Part shown: positions 22,543 through 33,799 of the stretch, piece by piece
Layout of the letters: every line of letters starts with the position of its first letter
Position numbering within the stretch: the first letter of the stretch is position 1
Assembly (NCBI GenBank): GCA_026686845.1
Contig: JAIVEN010000001.1
Span: forward strand, 39,548,001-39,612,000
Length of the DNA stretch: 64,000 nucleotides
Reading direction: 5' to 3'
Source of the DNA: Adenanthera pavonina
Taxonomy: Eukaryota; Streptophyta; Magnoliopsida; Fabales; Fabaceae
The notes under the pieces: generated by a model
The model's input: the letters and a program-made list of their open reading frames with translations, nothing else
The model's database searches: none
Told to the model about the DNA's origin: nothing
Translations under genes and position numbers: made by a program

Positions 22543-24631
22543 TGATAACTCCTAGATTTTCACTATTTTATTTCTCATACTTAGTGGTTTTAATAATTAA
22601 TTTCTACTAATTTTAGATTTTTAGATTATTTTCATAATTTTAGCCAAGTGTTTGATTATAAGAATTTTGGGATAATTTTTGGAAATTAAATTTTAAATTT
22701 AATTATTTTTATCTTCCAAATTATTCCAAAGAATTAATTCTTCCTATCTTATTCTATTTAATAATTCTCAATGTGATATTGGGTCATTAGTACTTTATTT
22801 GTGATTAAAAAATGATTAAAAATTGACTCATGTAGGGGTAAATTATCAAAGAGCTTTAGAATTTTTTTAAATATTTTATTTCTTTTTTTTTATCATTTTG
22901 AAATACAATTTTCCTCTAAATTGAGTTTAAATTTCATCCCATAATTAATTTAATTTTCTTCGACTAAAATTTAATCTATATTTATTTAATTAGGAACATA
23001 ATCTATCTGATGTAATATTTTCTTACAGGTCATAGTCTATGGAGATTCAAATTTTAAAGGGGCATTTTGGTCATCAGACAGGAGGAATTTTATGACAAAT
23101 TTACTTTCCCAACTTTCCTATTTTTCTTCATTTTTAGCTGTCTATTTGTATCTAGCCTTATTTGTAATTGGCTAACCTCACTTTCCTTGCTCTATTTACT
23201 TGCAACCAAACATGGCCCTTGTCTTTCTATATTTCTTAACTTTGTAAAACCCTTCTTCTCCACGAACAAATGTGGCCTCTTCCTGGAATTTTTTTCTCTC
23301 TTTCTTTTCTTGTTTAGTTGACGCTTCCTCCATTTTCCTTTCGTTTTTTCTTCATTTCTCTTCCATTTTCCACCACTTTCCTTTAATTTCTCATCATTCT
23401 ACCTCAACCCACCACCATAACCCTTTGTCTCTACCTCCCTTCCACCTCATTCTTCAATTTAGTTTGAGTTTTCTTCCATCATTCTTCGAGGATTAGATTT
23501 AGCCATGAGATTCACCCATTTCCTCTATCAATTTCGTGTTCCATTCATCTCCTCTCCTCTTTACTTCTTCATATTCATTCAACACTCCTTTCCTTCTTCA
23601 TTCTAACATCAAGGCTATGGCTACCTAAGAGAACTTGGAAGAATCTTCATGACTATGGAGGAGTGAGCTTGGTGGTGACATGGAGCAAGCTTAGAGAGAC
23701 TATAATGGGCAATGGACTTCAATTTAAGCTTGGGCTAATTATTCCTTTCTCTTTCACTTTTCTAGTTCAATTTTTAAGTTAAATTAGGATAGGGTTCTTG
23801 AATATTTTGACTTGAAATTGATATTTAATTAGTTGATTATTGATGGAAATTGATGGATTGTATTGAGACCAATTGGAATTGTGGATTGGAAATTTATATG
23901 GATGTTTATCTTGTTAATGTGAATCTATGTTATTTATGGCCAAATTTGTTCCTTGTGTCCTTTTGCCTTAATTTTGAATTTAGTTGCTTAATTTAGCATT
24001 GTAGGTGTTAATTAAGTAACTTGATTCTTGTTGATGCATTAGGAATGTTAATATTAATTTTGGTTTATGGACTCGAAAGTTTAAGCTTCATTATGGATCT
24101 CATTGTGCAAGCCATACATACTTGATAAATTGTCATAATATTCTTGCATGTTAGATGTTTGATAAATTACCTAAATGAGTTGCCATTTTAAGAACTTTGT
24201 CAAGCAACCAACTCTTGGAAAAGTAATGGTTTTAAATGGTTTTGACAAATGAATCATGATAATTGTCCAAGTTAAATACAGTAATTGAGCTCAAATTGAA
24301 CCCTCTATAAGTTGTGCTACATCACTATTATACCATTGCATTTGTCATATCCTTTCATATCACTTTTGTATAATCATCTTTCTTTAAGTGTTAGCTCTTA
24401 GTGTTAGTTAAAATTAGTTAGTGTTTGATTTACTTTCCATTTACATTTTCAACCCTCCAAAACTTGTAATTAGTTAGTTTACATATTTCCATTTTTAATT
24501 GCTTAATTTTCTCTCCTAAGTAGGATTTAATCTAGTTACTCCAGTGTGAAATAACCTAGATTTGTGTCATATACTGCATTATTTCTTTGAATCTAGTTTT
24601 AAATTAGAATTTCTTATGACAAGGTCTTTCA
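22543..24631 (+). mobile_element. Athila-type 5' LTR, about 2.1 kb
   Basis: Starts TGATAACTCC right after the broken Tat LTR fragment and ends a few bases before an Athila-type primer binding site at 24637; the exact end (24621 or 24631) is unclear. No second copy is in the window, so the LTR was defined by its TG start, the PBS and the following Athila gag. Short ORFs inside (23067-23496, 24802-25093) are T/C-rich and not genes. Confidence 0.6.
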
Positions 24632-24636
24632 ATTTT

Positions 24637-24654
24637 TGGCGCCATTGTCGAGGA
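24637..24654 (+). promoter_or_regulatory. Athila primer binding site
   Basis: TGGCGCCATTGTCGAGGA is a two-transition variant (CpG decay type) of the tRNA-Asp primer site typical of Athila elements. It sets the orientation and the 3' border of the 5' LTR. Confidence 0.75.
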
Positions 24655-25416
24655 GCAACTAGTTTTATCTTATCTTGGGTTGGTAATTAAGTAGTTAAGA
24701 GTAGTTTTGTAGTTTTGCATATTATTTTGTTAGAAATTTGGTTGATTGGTTGGATTTTCTACTTGGCACACTAGCTGGAATTTTGGTTTGATTGCCTTAA
24801 CTTGCTCTTAAATTTTAATTTCTTGATTTTTGGCTTCTCTAATCATTATTCATATCATTTGGGATTTGAAATCCAAGCTATTTTGGAAAAATTCCACCAT
24901 TTTTGCCACTTTTTCCATTTTTCCAGTATTTTTTCCAATTTTTCCAGCAATTTTTTATTTTTTCCAGGCTTTATGCTTTTATTTTTTCCCACTTATCCAT
25001 GCTTCCTTTTTATGTTTTTTTTGTTTGATTATGCTTATTAGTGTTAGAATTAGTGGTAAGAATTTTTGTTTTGTGAATAGAGTTTTAAATTAATTAATTT
25101 GAATTTATTTAGCTTAATCTTTTGTTAGTTTTTTTTTCATTTTGTTGACTGTTGACTTTGACTAGTTAACTGTTGACTTTTTTGTTTTTCTATATTTTAG
25201 ATTTAGTTGTTTTCTGCATATTTTCTACTCCGATTCTGATGTTGCATGACCTGATCCTCTTTTGAAAAATTATTTTAACTTGATCCTAAAATTGAGAGGA
25301 AATTTCATAGGCGGATAAGAATAAGAGTTAGTAATCTTTTAGTTAGTAGTTCTACTTTTTCTCCTGCTGCTTGTTTTATTGATTCATCTACTAATTGTTT
25401 TAATTTTGCTGCTAAA

Positions 25417-26690
25417 ATGGAAAATCATTGAAATAATGATGATCTTCGTACTAAGACTATTAAGGAGTTATCGTCACCTTATGTGCATTTTCAAAATTGG
25501 TGCATTAATTATCCTGACATTAATATTGATCTTGAGTTAAAGTCTAGATTTATACACTTACTCCCTAAATTTAATGGCTTAGCAGGTAAGGATCCAAACA
25601 CTCATTTGAAGAATTTCCACATGATTTGCACTGCTATAAGACCCCAAAATATTTTTGAGGAGCAAATTAAGATGATTGCATTCACATTCTCTCTAGAGGG
25701 ATCTGCTAAGAAATGGCTACTTTGCCTACCTCCTAGATTCGTCACATCACGGGATCATATTAAAAAGATTTTTCTATAGAAGTACTATCCTGTAGCTCGT
25801 GCCTCATCCATAAAAAGAGACATTTGTGGCATTCGGCAAACTTTTGGGGAATCATTGTATGAATATTATGAACACTATAAAGATTTGCAATCTAGCTGTC
25901 CCCACCATCAGATCCTGGATACTCTTTTGGTCTAGTACTTCTACGAAGGTCTTCTTCCTTTATAGAGAGATTTACTTGACTTAGCTGCTGGAGGTAGTCT
26001 GGTTGAGTTGTCAGTTGATGATACTTGGAATTTGGTTGAGAAGAAAGCATAAAATGCCCAACAATTTGGTTCAAGACACCAAGCCCAAGTGAATGAAGTT
26101 GGGTTGAGTTCTTCAGTTTCTGATTCTCTACTTGAAAGCAAGATTAATAGGTTGGAATCATGTATGGAGAAGATGGCTATGCTTCAGCTTCAGACTTCAG
26201 CTAATGTGGCTAACTCTATGGGGTCTTCTAGCTCTTTTACCCCGCAACCTACTTCTTTAGCTATGATTGGCCCTCTTTGCTCTATTTGTTCACTAGCCAC
26301 TCACACTATTGATGCATGCCCTTATTCATGAATGACAGAGTTGAGCCTTGCAATGCGATTTATCCTCCTAAACCAATGAATTAGGGTGGCTAAAAATATG
26401 ATCTATACTCAAACACATACAATCATGGATGGCATGGTGTGATCACCCAAATCTACAATATGGTAGTAGCCAATCACAACAAGTAAGGTTTAATCAGGAT
26501 GTAAGTTCTAGTGGTCAAGTGATTCAACCAACTAGGCAAAATGTGCCTGTTCAAGATGAGAGCTCAAAATTAGAGGGCAAGCTGGACAATATGTTAAAGC
26601 TTCTCATGGATAAGTTTGATCAGAAAGATAAGGAGCAACAACAGAAGGATTTACATCATAGGCAAGAGATCCAGACACTTTAAACTCAAA
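25417..26690 (+). pseudogene. Athila gag
   Basis: The gag capsid protein packages element RNA in virus-like particles. The translation shows the Athila-type capsid order: TIKELSSPYVHFQNWCI, LIHLLPKFNGL with LKNFHMICTAIRP, IKMIAFTFSLEGSAKKWL, IKRDICGIRQTFGESLYEY, a CPHHQI block and YFYEGLLPL, then a C-terminal CSICSLATHTIDACP zinc-knuckle-like segment near 26275 and a coiled-coil, glutamine-rich tail (26429-26683 open). The presumed start at 25417 is followed by a stop after four codons, and further stops lie near 25780, 25935 and 26330. The longest open parts are 25483-25779, 26089-26331 and 26429-26683. Downstream the expected protease and Athila pol are absent and Tat pol follows. Confidence 0.8.
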
Positions 26691-26829
26691 TTGGGTAGTT
26701 ATCTAAGACACTGAGCAACATGCAGAGTCAGGGCTCAAGCAAGCTACCGTCTCCAGTGATAGTCAATCCCAATGTTGTGACCAACAGAATCCATATCCAA
26801 GTCAAGGTAGTGTAAATACAATCTCTCTT

Positions 26830-29690
26830 AAAAGTGCAATACCTGATATTTGTTCTTATCACCCCAGGGATTTGGCCTCCTTAAAATCCATGTCTGACGT
26901 GGAAAGTACAAAAAGCTCAACCGATGGTTTGCTTGTTGCCACTAGTATGCATAACCATGAATCTAATGAAGAAGAGGTTGTCCAGACATTCAACAAAATG
27001 CTCAAAGTGGAAAGTGAAGGAATCTCTCCACACAAAGAGGCAATAGAGACTATCAATATGAGAATTAGAGAAGATAAGAAAGAGCTCAAAATGGTAGACA
27101 ATCCAGAACATGAATAGATGATTGAGCTTTTTAGGGAATATTTAGATCTATTTGCCTAGTCATACAAAGACATCCTAGGCCTAGATCCCAGTGTCACATC
27201 CCACAAAATTCTATTGTTCCCAAATGTCGAGTTGAAAAAGCAAAAGTTGAGAAGGATGTCTACAGAAACATCACTACAGATCAAAGAAGAAGTTATGAAG
27301 CAACTAGAGGTAGCATTTCTAGAGGTTGCTAAATATCCTCAATAGGTAACGAACATTGTTCCTGTGCCTGAGAAAGATGGTAGGATTCGGATGTGTGTGG
27401 ATTATCGAAAATTAAATGACGCTGGCCCAAAAGACGATTTTTCTTTACCCTATATTAACATCTTGGTGGATAATATTGCCCGAAGCTATAGATATTCCCT
27501 CATGGATGGGTATTTGGGGTATAATCAAATCCCTATATATGGGAAGGACAAGGAGAAAACTACTTTCATCACCCAGTAGGGAACCTATTGCTATGGCATA
27601 ATGCTTTTTGATTTGAAAAACGCTTGGGCAACGTATCGAAGAGCCATGGTTGCCCTAATCCATGACATGATGCATAAGGAAATTGAGGTATACGTGGATG
27701 ACATGATGGCCAAATCCACACAAGACAAAAATCATGTTGCCATCCTCAGAAAGTTGTTTGAGAGGTTAAGCAAGTACCAGTTAAGGCTAAATCCCAAGAA
27801 ATACATTTTTGGAGCATTATCAGGAAAACTGTTAAGGTTTATTATTAGTCAAAAGGGAATAAAAGTCAATCCTGATAAAGTGAAGGCCATCCCTAAAATG
27901 CCTTCACCACAAACAAAAAAGGAAGTTAGAAATTTCCTAGGGTGACTGAACTATATTGCCCAATTCATCACAAACCTGACAGCCATATGTGAACTGTTCT
28001 TCAAACTATTAAAGAAAAACCAACTCAGGAAGTAGGATGACAATGGCCAACAAGCATTTGATCAAATCAAAGATTATTTGCTGAACCCTTCGGTTTTAGT
28101 TCTACCTTCACGAGGTCGCTTGTTAATCCAATACTTAACAATTCTTCCCAAATCAAGGGGGCCTATTCTGGGCCAACACGACAAGTCAAGAAGAAAAGAA
28201 TAGGCAATTTATTACTTGAGCAAAAAGTTCAATGACTACAAGATGTGTTATCCCATGATCGAAAAAACTTGTTACATGCTAGTATGGTCCACCAAAAGGT
28301 TAAGACAATATATGCTATTCTACACTACCTGGTTAATTCCCAGAATGAACCCATTGAAATATATATTTGAAAGCCCACATGTAGTTGGAAGAGTCTCAAA
28401 ATGGCAGGTGGTGCTATTTGAGTATGATATAAAACATATGATGTAAAAAGCAGTCAAGGGAAGTACTATAGCTGACCATTTAACAGAGAACCTCTTGGAA
28501 GACTATCAGCCTTTAGATTTTCATTTCCCTAACAAAGACATATATTCCGTTGAAGATGTGTGAGAACACACTGGAGAAGAGAGGAAATGGGAGATGTACT
28601 TTGACAGTGCAACTAACACACATGGAAATGGCGCAGGGGCTGTGCTAGTGTCCCCAGAAGGAAAACAATTTTCAATAGCCATCAAGTTAGAATTCGAGTA
28701 CACTAATAATATGGCTGAGTATGAAGATTGTGTTAATGACCTCAAAGAGACCATTGATCTTAGGGTGAAATATCTAGAGGTGTTTGACGACTTAGCTCTT
28801 ATTATTCACCAGGTAACCGGTGAATGGCAAACAAGGGATTTGAAGTTAATTCCTTATCAAGAACTATTAACAGAACTGATCAAGCAGTTTGACGCTGTTA
28901 ATTTTCACTACACGGCCAAATACAAAATCTGTTTGTAGATGCACTTGCCACTTTAGCAGCGATGATTCAACTAGATTGTGGAGTCTATATCTATCCCATT
29001 CAAGTAAAAACCAGGAGCCTGCCCGCTCATTGCTTAAATGTTGAAGAAGAACAGGATAAACTCCCATGGTTTCATGACATCAAGGCTTATGTGCTCAATA
29101 GAGTGTACTTGATAGGGGCAATAGAGAATGATAAGAAAACACTTAGGCGTTTGGCCATTAATTTCTTTGTCAATGCCAATGTTTTATATAAGAGAAGTTA
29201 CGATGACGTCCTCCTTCATTGTGTGGATTCAGGTGAGGCGTATAAGATCTTGGCGGAAGTTCATGAAGGAATATGGCATGCATGCGATGTGGCTATTTTT
29301 GGATAATGATGGAAATAGATTGCATTGAGTACATTCCAAAGTGTCATAAGTGCCAAGTTTATGCAAATAAAGTCAATGCACCTCCAATGTCGTTACATAC
29401 TCTGGTGTCACCATGGTCATTCTCTATGTGGGGCATCAATGTTACAGGTCCAATCAATCCAAAAGCTTCAAATGGACATTGTTTCATCCTCATTGCCATT
29501 GATTATTTCACCAAATGGATATAAGCAAGTTCATTTGCCACAATAACATAGTAGACCTTTGTCAGATTCCTGAAGGCAAACATAATTTGTCATTACGGGT
29601 TGCCAAAGAGAATCATCACTGACAATGCTCTAAATTTGAATGAGACTAAGGTCAAGAAATTGTGTGAGCAATTCAAAATCAAACTAAAAA
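26830..29690 (+). pseudogene. Tat-lineage pol (RT, RNase H, integrase part), plus copy
   Basis: Polyprotein remnant in plus orientation. In order: an acidic pre-RT linker (26872-27117), the RT with IRMCVDYRKLNDAGPKDDF (27390) and an intact YVDD active site at 27691-27702, a thumb and connection region, RNase H beginning MYFDSATNTHGNGAGAVL (28594), and integrase with a CHKCQVYA zinc-finger half near 29340. It stops abruptly after the LCEQFKIK motif (about 29690). At least ten in-frame stops or frameshifts make it dead. DAGPKDDF in place of the common chromovirus wording, and the pre-RT linker, mark the Tat branch. Homology to the minus copy 30770-32500 starts near 26830, close to a TTCTTATCACCCCAG stretch resembling a 3' splice site. 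Confidence 0.8.
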
Positions 29691-30769
29691 AGAACGTGTA
29701 AAGAATATCTCATATCCTTGACTTGACTCATCATGGGACATGCAAATGTAACTCTCATTTTTTTTCTCGCTTTTAATTTTTTTTCTTTTACTTCTTTTTG
29801 TTTTTATTTCTTCTTTCTGATTTTCCTTTTCTCTTTATTTTGGCAAGCTTGGAGACATAATTTGCCTCAAGTTTTACCCTTTACTTATATGAATGAAAGT
29901 ATTTTCATCAGGAATAATACACAACTTTTTTGGTTTTTTGAAATTTTGGGTGAGATATGTGGGGGATGTTTAAATGATGGACGCAATGAGTCAACTAGTA
30001 AGGATAAGAAAAAAATGCATGACCCTAACATTGACAAAGTTAAAGAAAGCAAATTTCAGTGATAAATCTTGGCATTGGAAGTATTGTCAATGAAGATATG
30101 ACATATTAGAAACCTCATGGTGTTCTTAATGGTAGACAATTTCCAAGAGGGAATGTGTCACTTTGGCCCAAGCTCTCTGTTCTCTCATTTTCTTTTCTAA
30201 CTTTTTCCAAGGATACTAGGTGTTTAATCCAAGTGTCATGACCCTTTTCTACTTATGTTAATTTCTTCTCAAGGGCAAGACAAGGGCATATGAATCATGT
30301 ATGATAATTGCTTATGAGCTTTGAGTGGGAAGGAGTCTGACAACGAGTAAGCAATATGAATATGAAAGATATTGGCAAGACAAGGGCAAATTTTGGTGGC
30401 TCCTTTTTTTTCATTTAAATTACTTCACTTGGCTTAACTTCTTTAATCAAATATCCTCACCTTTAGACCTAGGCATTGGCTTGACATGATTTATTCACTG
30501 CGAAGGACCAATAATCTTACATTTTATAAATTTCAAATTTCTATAACAAAAATATCAAATTACAAAGATTTAACTAACCATGACTTATTTACTATAAAAA
30601 TGTATTTTTATAAAAATTTTGGTGGCCCTTTTTTTCATTTAAATTGCTTCACTTGGCTTAACTTCTTTAATTGGATATCTTCACCTTCAGACCTAGGCAT
30701 TGGCTTGGCATGACTTTGAAATGTGTAGGACTTTGAAATTTCAATAATCTCACTGCTCCATTCAGTTTG
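29691..30769. other. Spacer between inverted Tat pol copies
   Basis: Non-homologous 1.08 kb between two pol copies that end at the same integrase residue. It contains a T/C-rich stretch (29755-29850) with a spurious ORF at 29733-30062. It also contains a direct duplication of about 95 bp (30391-30487 and 30616-30713), sharing TTGGTGGC, a CTTCACTTGGCTTAAC stretch and GACCTAGGCATTGGCTTG. No gene is recognised. Confidence 0.5.
30391..30713. repeat. Direct duplication, about 95-bp units separated by about 130 bp
   Basis: The two units, 30391-30487 and 30616-30713, differ by a handful of substitutions (for example ATCAAATATCCTC against ATTGGATATCTTC). The intervening DNA is AT-rich. No terminal inverted repeats or target duplication are evident. 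Confidence 0.65.
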
Positions 30770-32500
30770 ATTTTAAATTGCTCACACAATTTCTTGACCC
30801 CAGTCCCATTCAAATTTGGAGCATGGTCAGTGATGATTCTCTCTGGCAACCCATAACAACAAATTATGTTTGCCTTCAAGAATCTGACAAAGGTCATCTG
30901 TGTTATAGTGGTAAATGAACTTGGCTCTACCTATTTGATGAAATAATCAACGACAACAAGGATGAAATGATGTTCATTCTAAGCCTTTGGATTGATTGGA
31001 CCTATAACGTTGATGCCCTACATAGAAAATGGCCATGGCGACACTAGAGTATGTAACAATAATGGAAGTGCATTGACTTTATTTGCATAAACTTGGCACT
31101 TACGACACTTTCAATCATACTCAATGCAATTTGTTTCCATCGTTATCTAAAAATAGCCACATCACTGGATTTGTTTGGTCATAGAGTGACCATTTGTATG
31201 CGTGCCACATATTCCTTCATTAACGGGTGACCTAGTGAATGTGGAACTAAAACTAGAGGGTTCAACAAATAATCTTTGATCTTATCAAATGCGTGCTAGC
31301 AATTGTCATCCCACTTCCCAGGTTGGTTTTTCTTTAATAGTTTGAAGATCGAATCACATGTGGCTGTCAAGTTTGCAATGAATTGGGCAATATAGTTCAA
31401 CTGCCCTAGGAAACTTCTAACCTCCTTTTCTATTCGTGGTGGAGGCATTTGGTGGATGACCTTCACTTTATCAAGATCAACTTCTATTCCCTTTTGAATG
31501 ACAATAAACCCCAACAGTTTTCCTAATAATACTGCAAAAATGCATTTCTTGGGATTCAATCTTAACTAGTACTTACGTAACCTCTCAAACAACTTTGTCA
31601 GGATGGTGACATGACTTTTGTCTTGTGTAGATTTGGTCACCATGTCATCCACATATACCTCAATTTCCTTATGCATCATGTCATGGAATAGGGTGACCAT
31701 GGCTCTTCGATATGTTGCCGCAACGTTTTTCAAACAAAAAAGCATTACGCGATAGCAATAGGTTCCCTACTGGGTGATAAAAGTAGTTTTCTCCGTGTCC
31801 TTCCCATAAATAGGGATTTGATTATACCCCGAATACCCATCCATGAAGGAATATCTGTAGCTTTGGGCAGTATTATCCACCAAGACATCAATATGGGGCA
31901 AAGGAAAATCGTCTTTTAGGTCAGCGTCATTTAATGTTTGATAATCCACACACATCCAAATCCTGCCATCTTTCTTAGGTACAGGAACAATATTTACTAC
32001 CCATTGTGGATATTTAGCAATCTCTAGAAATGCTACCTTTAGTTGCTTCATAACTTCTTCTTTGATCTGTAGTGATGTTTTCGTAGACATCCTTCTCAAC
32101 TTCTGCTTTTTCGGCTCGGCATTTGGGAACAATGGAATTTTGTGGGATGCGATGCTAGGATCCAAGCCCAGCATGTCTTTGTATGACTAGGCAAATAGAT
32201 CTAAATATTCCCTAAAAAGCTCAATCATCTGGTCATGTTTTCGATTGTCTACCATTTTGAGCTCTTTCTTATCTTCTCCAATTCCCATATTAAGAGTCTC
32301 TATTATCTCTTCGTGTGGAGAGATTCCTTCACTTTCCACTTTGAGCATTTTATTGAGTGTCTGGATAGCCTCTTCATCATCAGATTCATGGTTATGCATA
32401 CCAGTGGCAACAAGCAAATCATCAGTTGAGGGTATTGCACTTTCCATGTCAAACATGGATTCTAAGGAGGCTAAATCCCTAGGCGATAAGAATAAATATT
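30770..32500 (-). pseudogene. Tat-lineage pol, minus copy with internal deletion
   Basis: Reverse-oriented homologue of 26830-29690. Reading minus: pre-RT linker (32456-32187), RT (32174-31767, with KDDFPLPHIDVLVDN and MDGYSGYNQIPIYGKD), the catalytic YVDD at 31654-31643, and the RT C-terminus (31559-31296). A jump at about 31220 leads straight into the integrase second half, so RNase H and the integrase zinc finger (about 1.14 kb relative to the plus copy) are deleted. Integrase then runs to the same end point, LCEQFKIKLN (about 30770). RT is unusually well preserved, but stops remain at its borders. Conversely, this copy retains about 44 bp missing from the plus copy near 29280. Confidence 0.8.
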
Positions 32501-32640
32501 AGGTAAATAAAATTAAATAAGATGGATAAGAGGAAAATAAGAAAAGGATTAACAAGAAACAAAGGCTCTTTCGAGTGAACATATTTTATTTACAGTTCAT
32601 ATGCCTAAGGCATTTTGATAAGAACAAGCTAAAGACAGAA
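32501..32640 (-). other. Intron-like segment before the Tat RT
   Basis: On the minus strand an AT-rich non-coding stretch ending TTATTCTTATCGCCTAG directly precedes the pre-RT coding region. Ogre and other Tat elements are known to carry an intron between protease and RT. The position fits, but the donor was not identified with certainty, so the left limit is approximate. Confidence 0.45.
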
Positions 32641-32957
32641 AAAAAGATTATGAAACTAACAAGACACCTAAACACATGTTTAGAAGAAGATAGTAATATC
32701 AAAATAGTTACTCTAAAGCAACGAGATCATCTATATGCTCAAACTCCCAATTTAGTAGTGATTCTTTGGAAACTTCAGCTACAATCCAGGTGCTGGTGTC
32801 TGGGGTTCCGTCACTACCCAATGAGACCATCGAGATAGCTGGTTGATTGATAACTTTAGCTGGCTTGGGGAATGTTTCATGAAGATGAGGGATTTCTTGC
32901 TTTTCTCCCCCATTCTTGTTGTGCAAATGTGCTTGTTTTTCCCTGGGACCCTCTTCA
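32641..32957 (-). pseudogene. Tat protease-RT linker, 5' end of the composite block
   Basis: The minus-strand open segment (most of 32926-32708) reads PFEEGPREK, then HNKNGGEKQE, then ISMVSLGSDGTPDTSTWIV and NWEFEHIDDL, followed by a stop. This wording occurs in Tat elements just upstream of the RT. It is cut at 32957 by viral DNA, leaving the upstream protease and gag absent. Its cut end is flanked by the same 5 bp that flank the opposite 3' LTR. Confidence 0.6.
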
Positions 32958-32962
32958 AAGGG

Positions 32963-33780
32963 TATTGGTTTTTTTGTAGTGACTAACTGGAGTTATTTTG
33001 GTTGGGAAAGAAGATTTACAATGAAATTCTTATGACCTTTGATATTTTGAACTGTGAATTTGTGGCGAATCTTGCCACCAGAGTAGTTGATTGTTTGATA
33101 ACACTTTCTTCCTGGAATCCAACACCTTTAGAAAAGATGAGTTGTCCATTTGGATGATAAAGTGGTACGAGTTAAGGTGAAAATTGAACTTTTCAATTCC
33201 TCACTTAACGGTAAGGATTTCTTTGAAGATGGCATGGTAATGCTTTTCTAATTCTTTGAACTAGCTACTAGCATGTCCATAATAAAATGTCTTTTCATTG
33301 AGTTCTTCAAGGAGAACAGTACCCCAATAGTACTCACTTGCATCTATTTGTAGGATTTTGGTACATGTATAAGAGATTTTGAGAGTAGGTGGATTTTTTA
33401 AGATTTTCTTGAGATGTTTTATAGCTGCAGTTTGAGCAAGTCCCCATGATGGTGGATCTTTCCTTTTCAAAAGCTTAGATAGCTGGCAGATATGATTTGA
33501 CATATGAGCAATAAAGTCTCGAATATAGTTTAATTAACAATTTAGAAAAATTATTGGATCCATTTAGTAATGAGATTTTCGTCAGGAAAGTTACGTAAGT
33601 CTTGGCTATATGTGTTTTGGGCTGATAGAAACCTTTGTTGAAAATCATATCAAGGAATTCTACTTGGGTTTACGCCACTTGACTTTTCTTGGCTGAAAGC
33701 ATGATCCCATATTTTTTGGTGATGTCACAAAACTGTTGAAGTATGTGATGGTGCTCTTATATGGACATAGGAGCACCGCC
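32963..33780 (-). pseudogene. EPRV-1 reverse transcriptase C-terminus and RNase H, minus arm
   Basis: The minus strand encodes the end of a caulimovirid RT and the RNase H domain. The open part 33503-33261 includes LKISYTCTKILQIDASEYYWG, with the RNase H catalytic Asp in the QIDASE context. A KHYH..FKEILTVKRGIEKF block and a MDNSSF block follow. In pararetroviruses RT copies pregenomic RNA and RNase H removes it. Stops near 33230 and 33060 disable it. The RT active site itself lies outside this fragment. The sequence continues across the retrotransposon block at 11075. The start of the arm meets its inverted partner at about 33790. Confidence 0.75.
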
Positions 33781-33799
33781 ACTTACTATTTTTTTCTCA
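33781..33799. other. Centre of the EPRV-1 inverted repeat
   Basis: Pairing between the minus arm (GTTGAAG..GATGGTGCTCTT, about 33735-33765) and the plus arm (AAGAAGAGCAC..GCTTCAACAG, about 33804-33830) stops here. Roughly 40 bp, including GGAGCACCGCCAC, do not pair. No target duplication is visible. Confidence 0.6.

Larger units (their letters stand above)
11076..32957 (-). mobile_element. Composite Tat/Ogre retrotransposon block inserted in EPRV-1
   Basis: The block is bounded on both sides by AAGGG (11071-11075 and 32958-32962; CCCTT on the minus strand). The viral sequence on either side is exactly contiguous when compared with the uninterrupted plus arm near 34595. On the minus strand it begins with Tat protease-RT linker coding sequence at 32957 and ends with a complete 3' LTR at 11076, so it looks like a 5'-truncated insertion lacking the 5' LTR, gag and most of protease. 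Inside it are later or fused pieces: a plus-strand LTR fragment, an Athila LTR and gag, a plus-strand Tat pol copy and a solo LTR. Confidence 0.55.

Noticed and set aside
29733..30062. 109-codon ORF between the Tat pol copies
   Set aside because: Begins in a T/C-rich tract with Phe-rich translation; no domain recognised and no counterpart in related copies.
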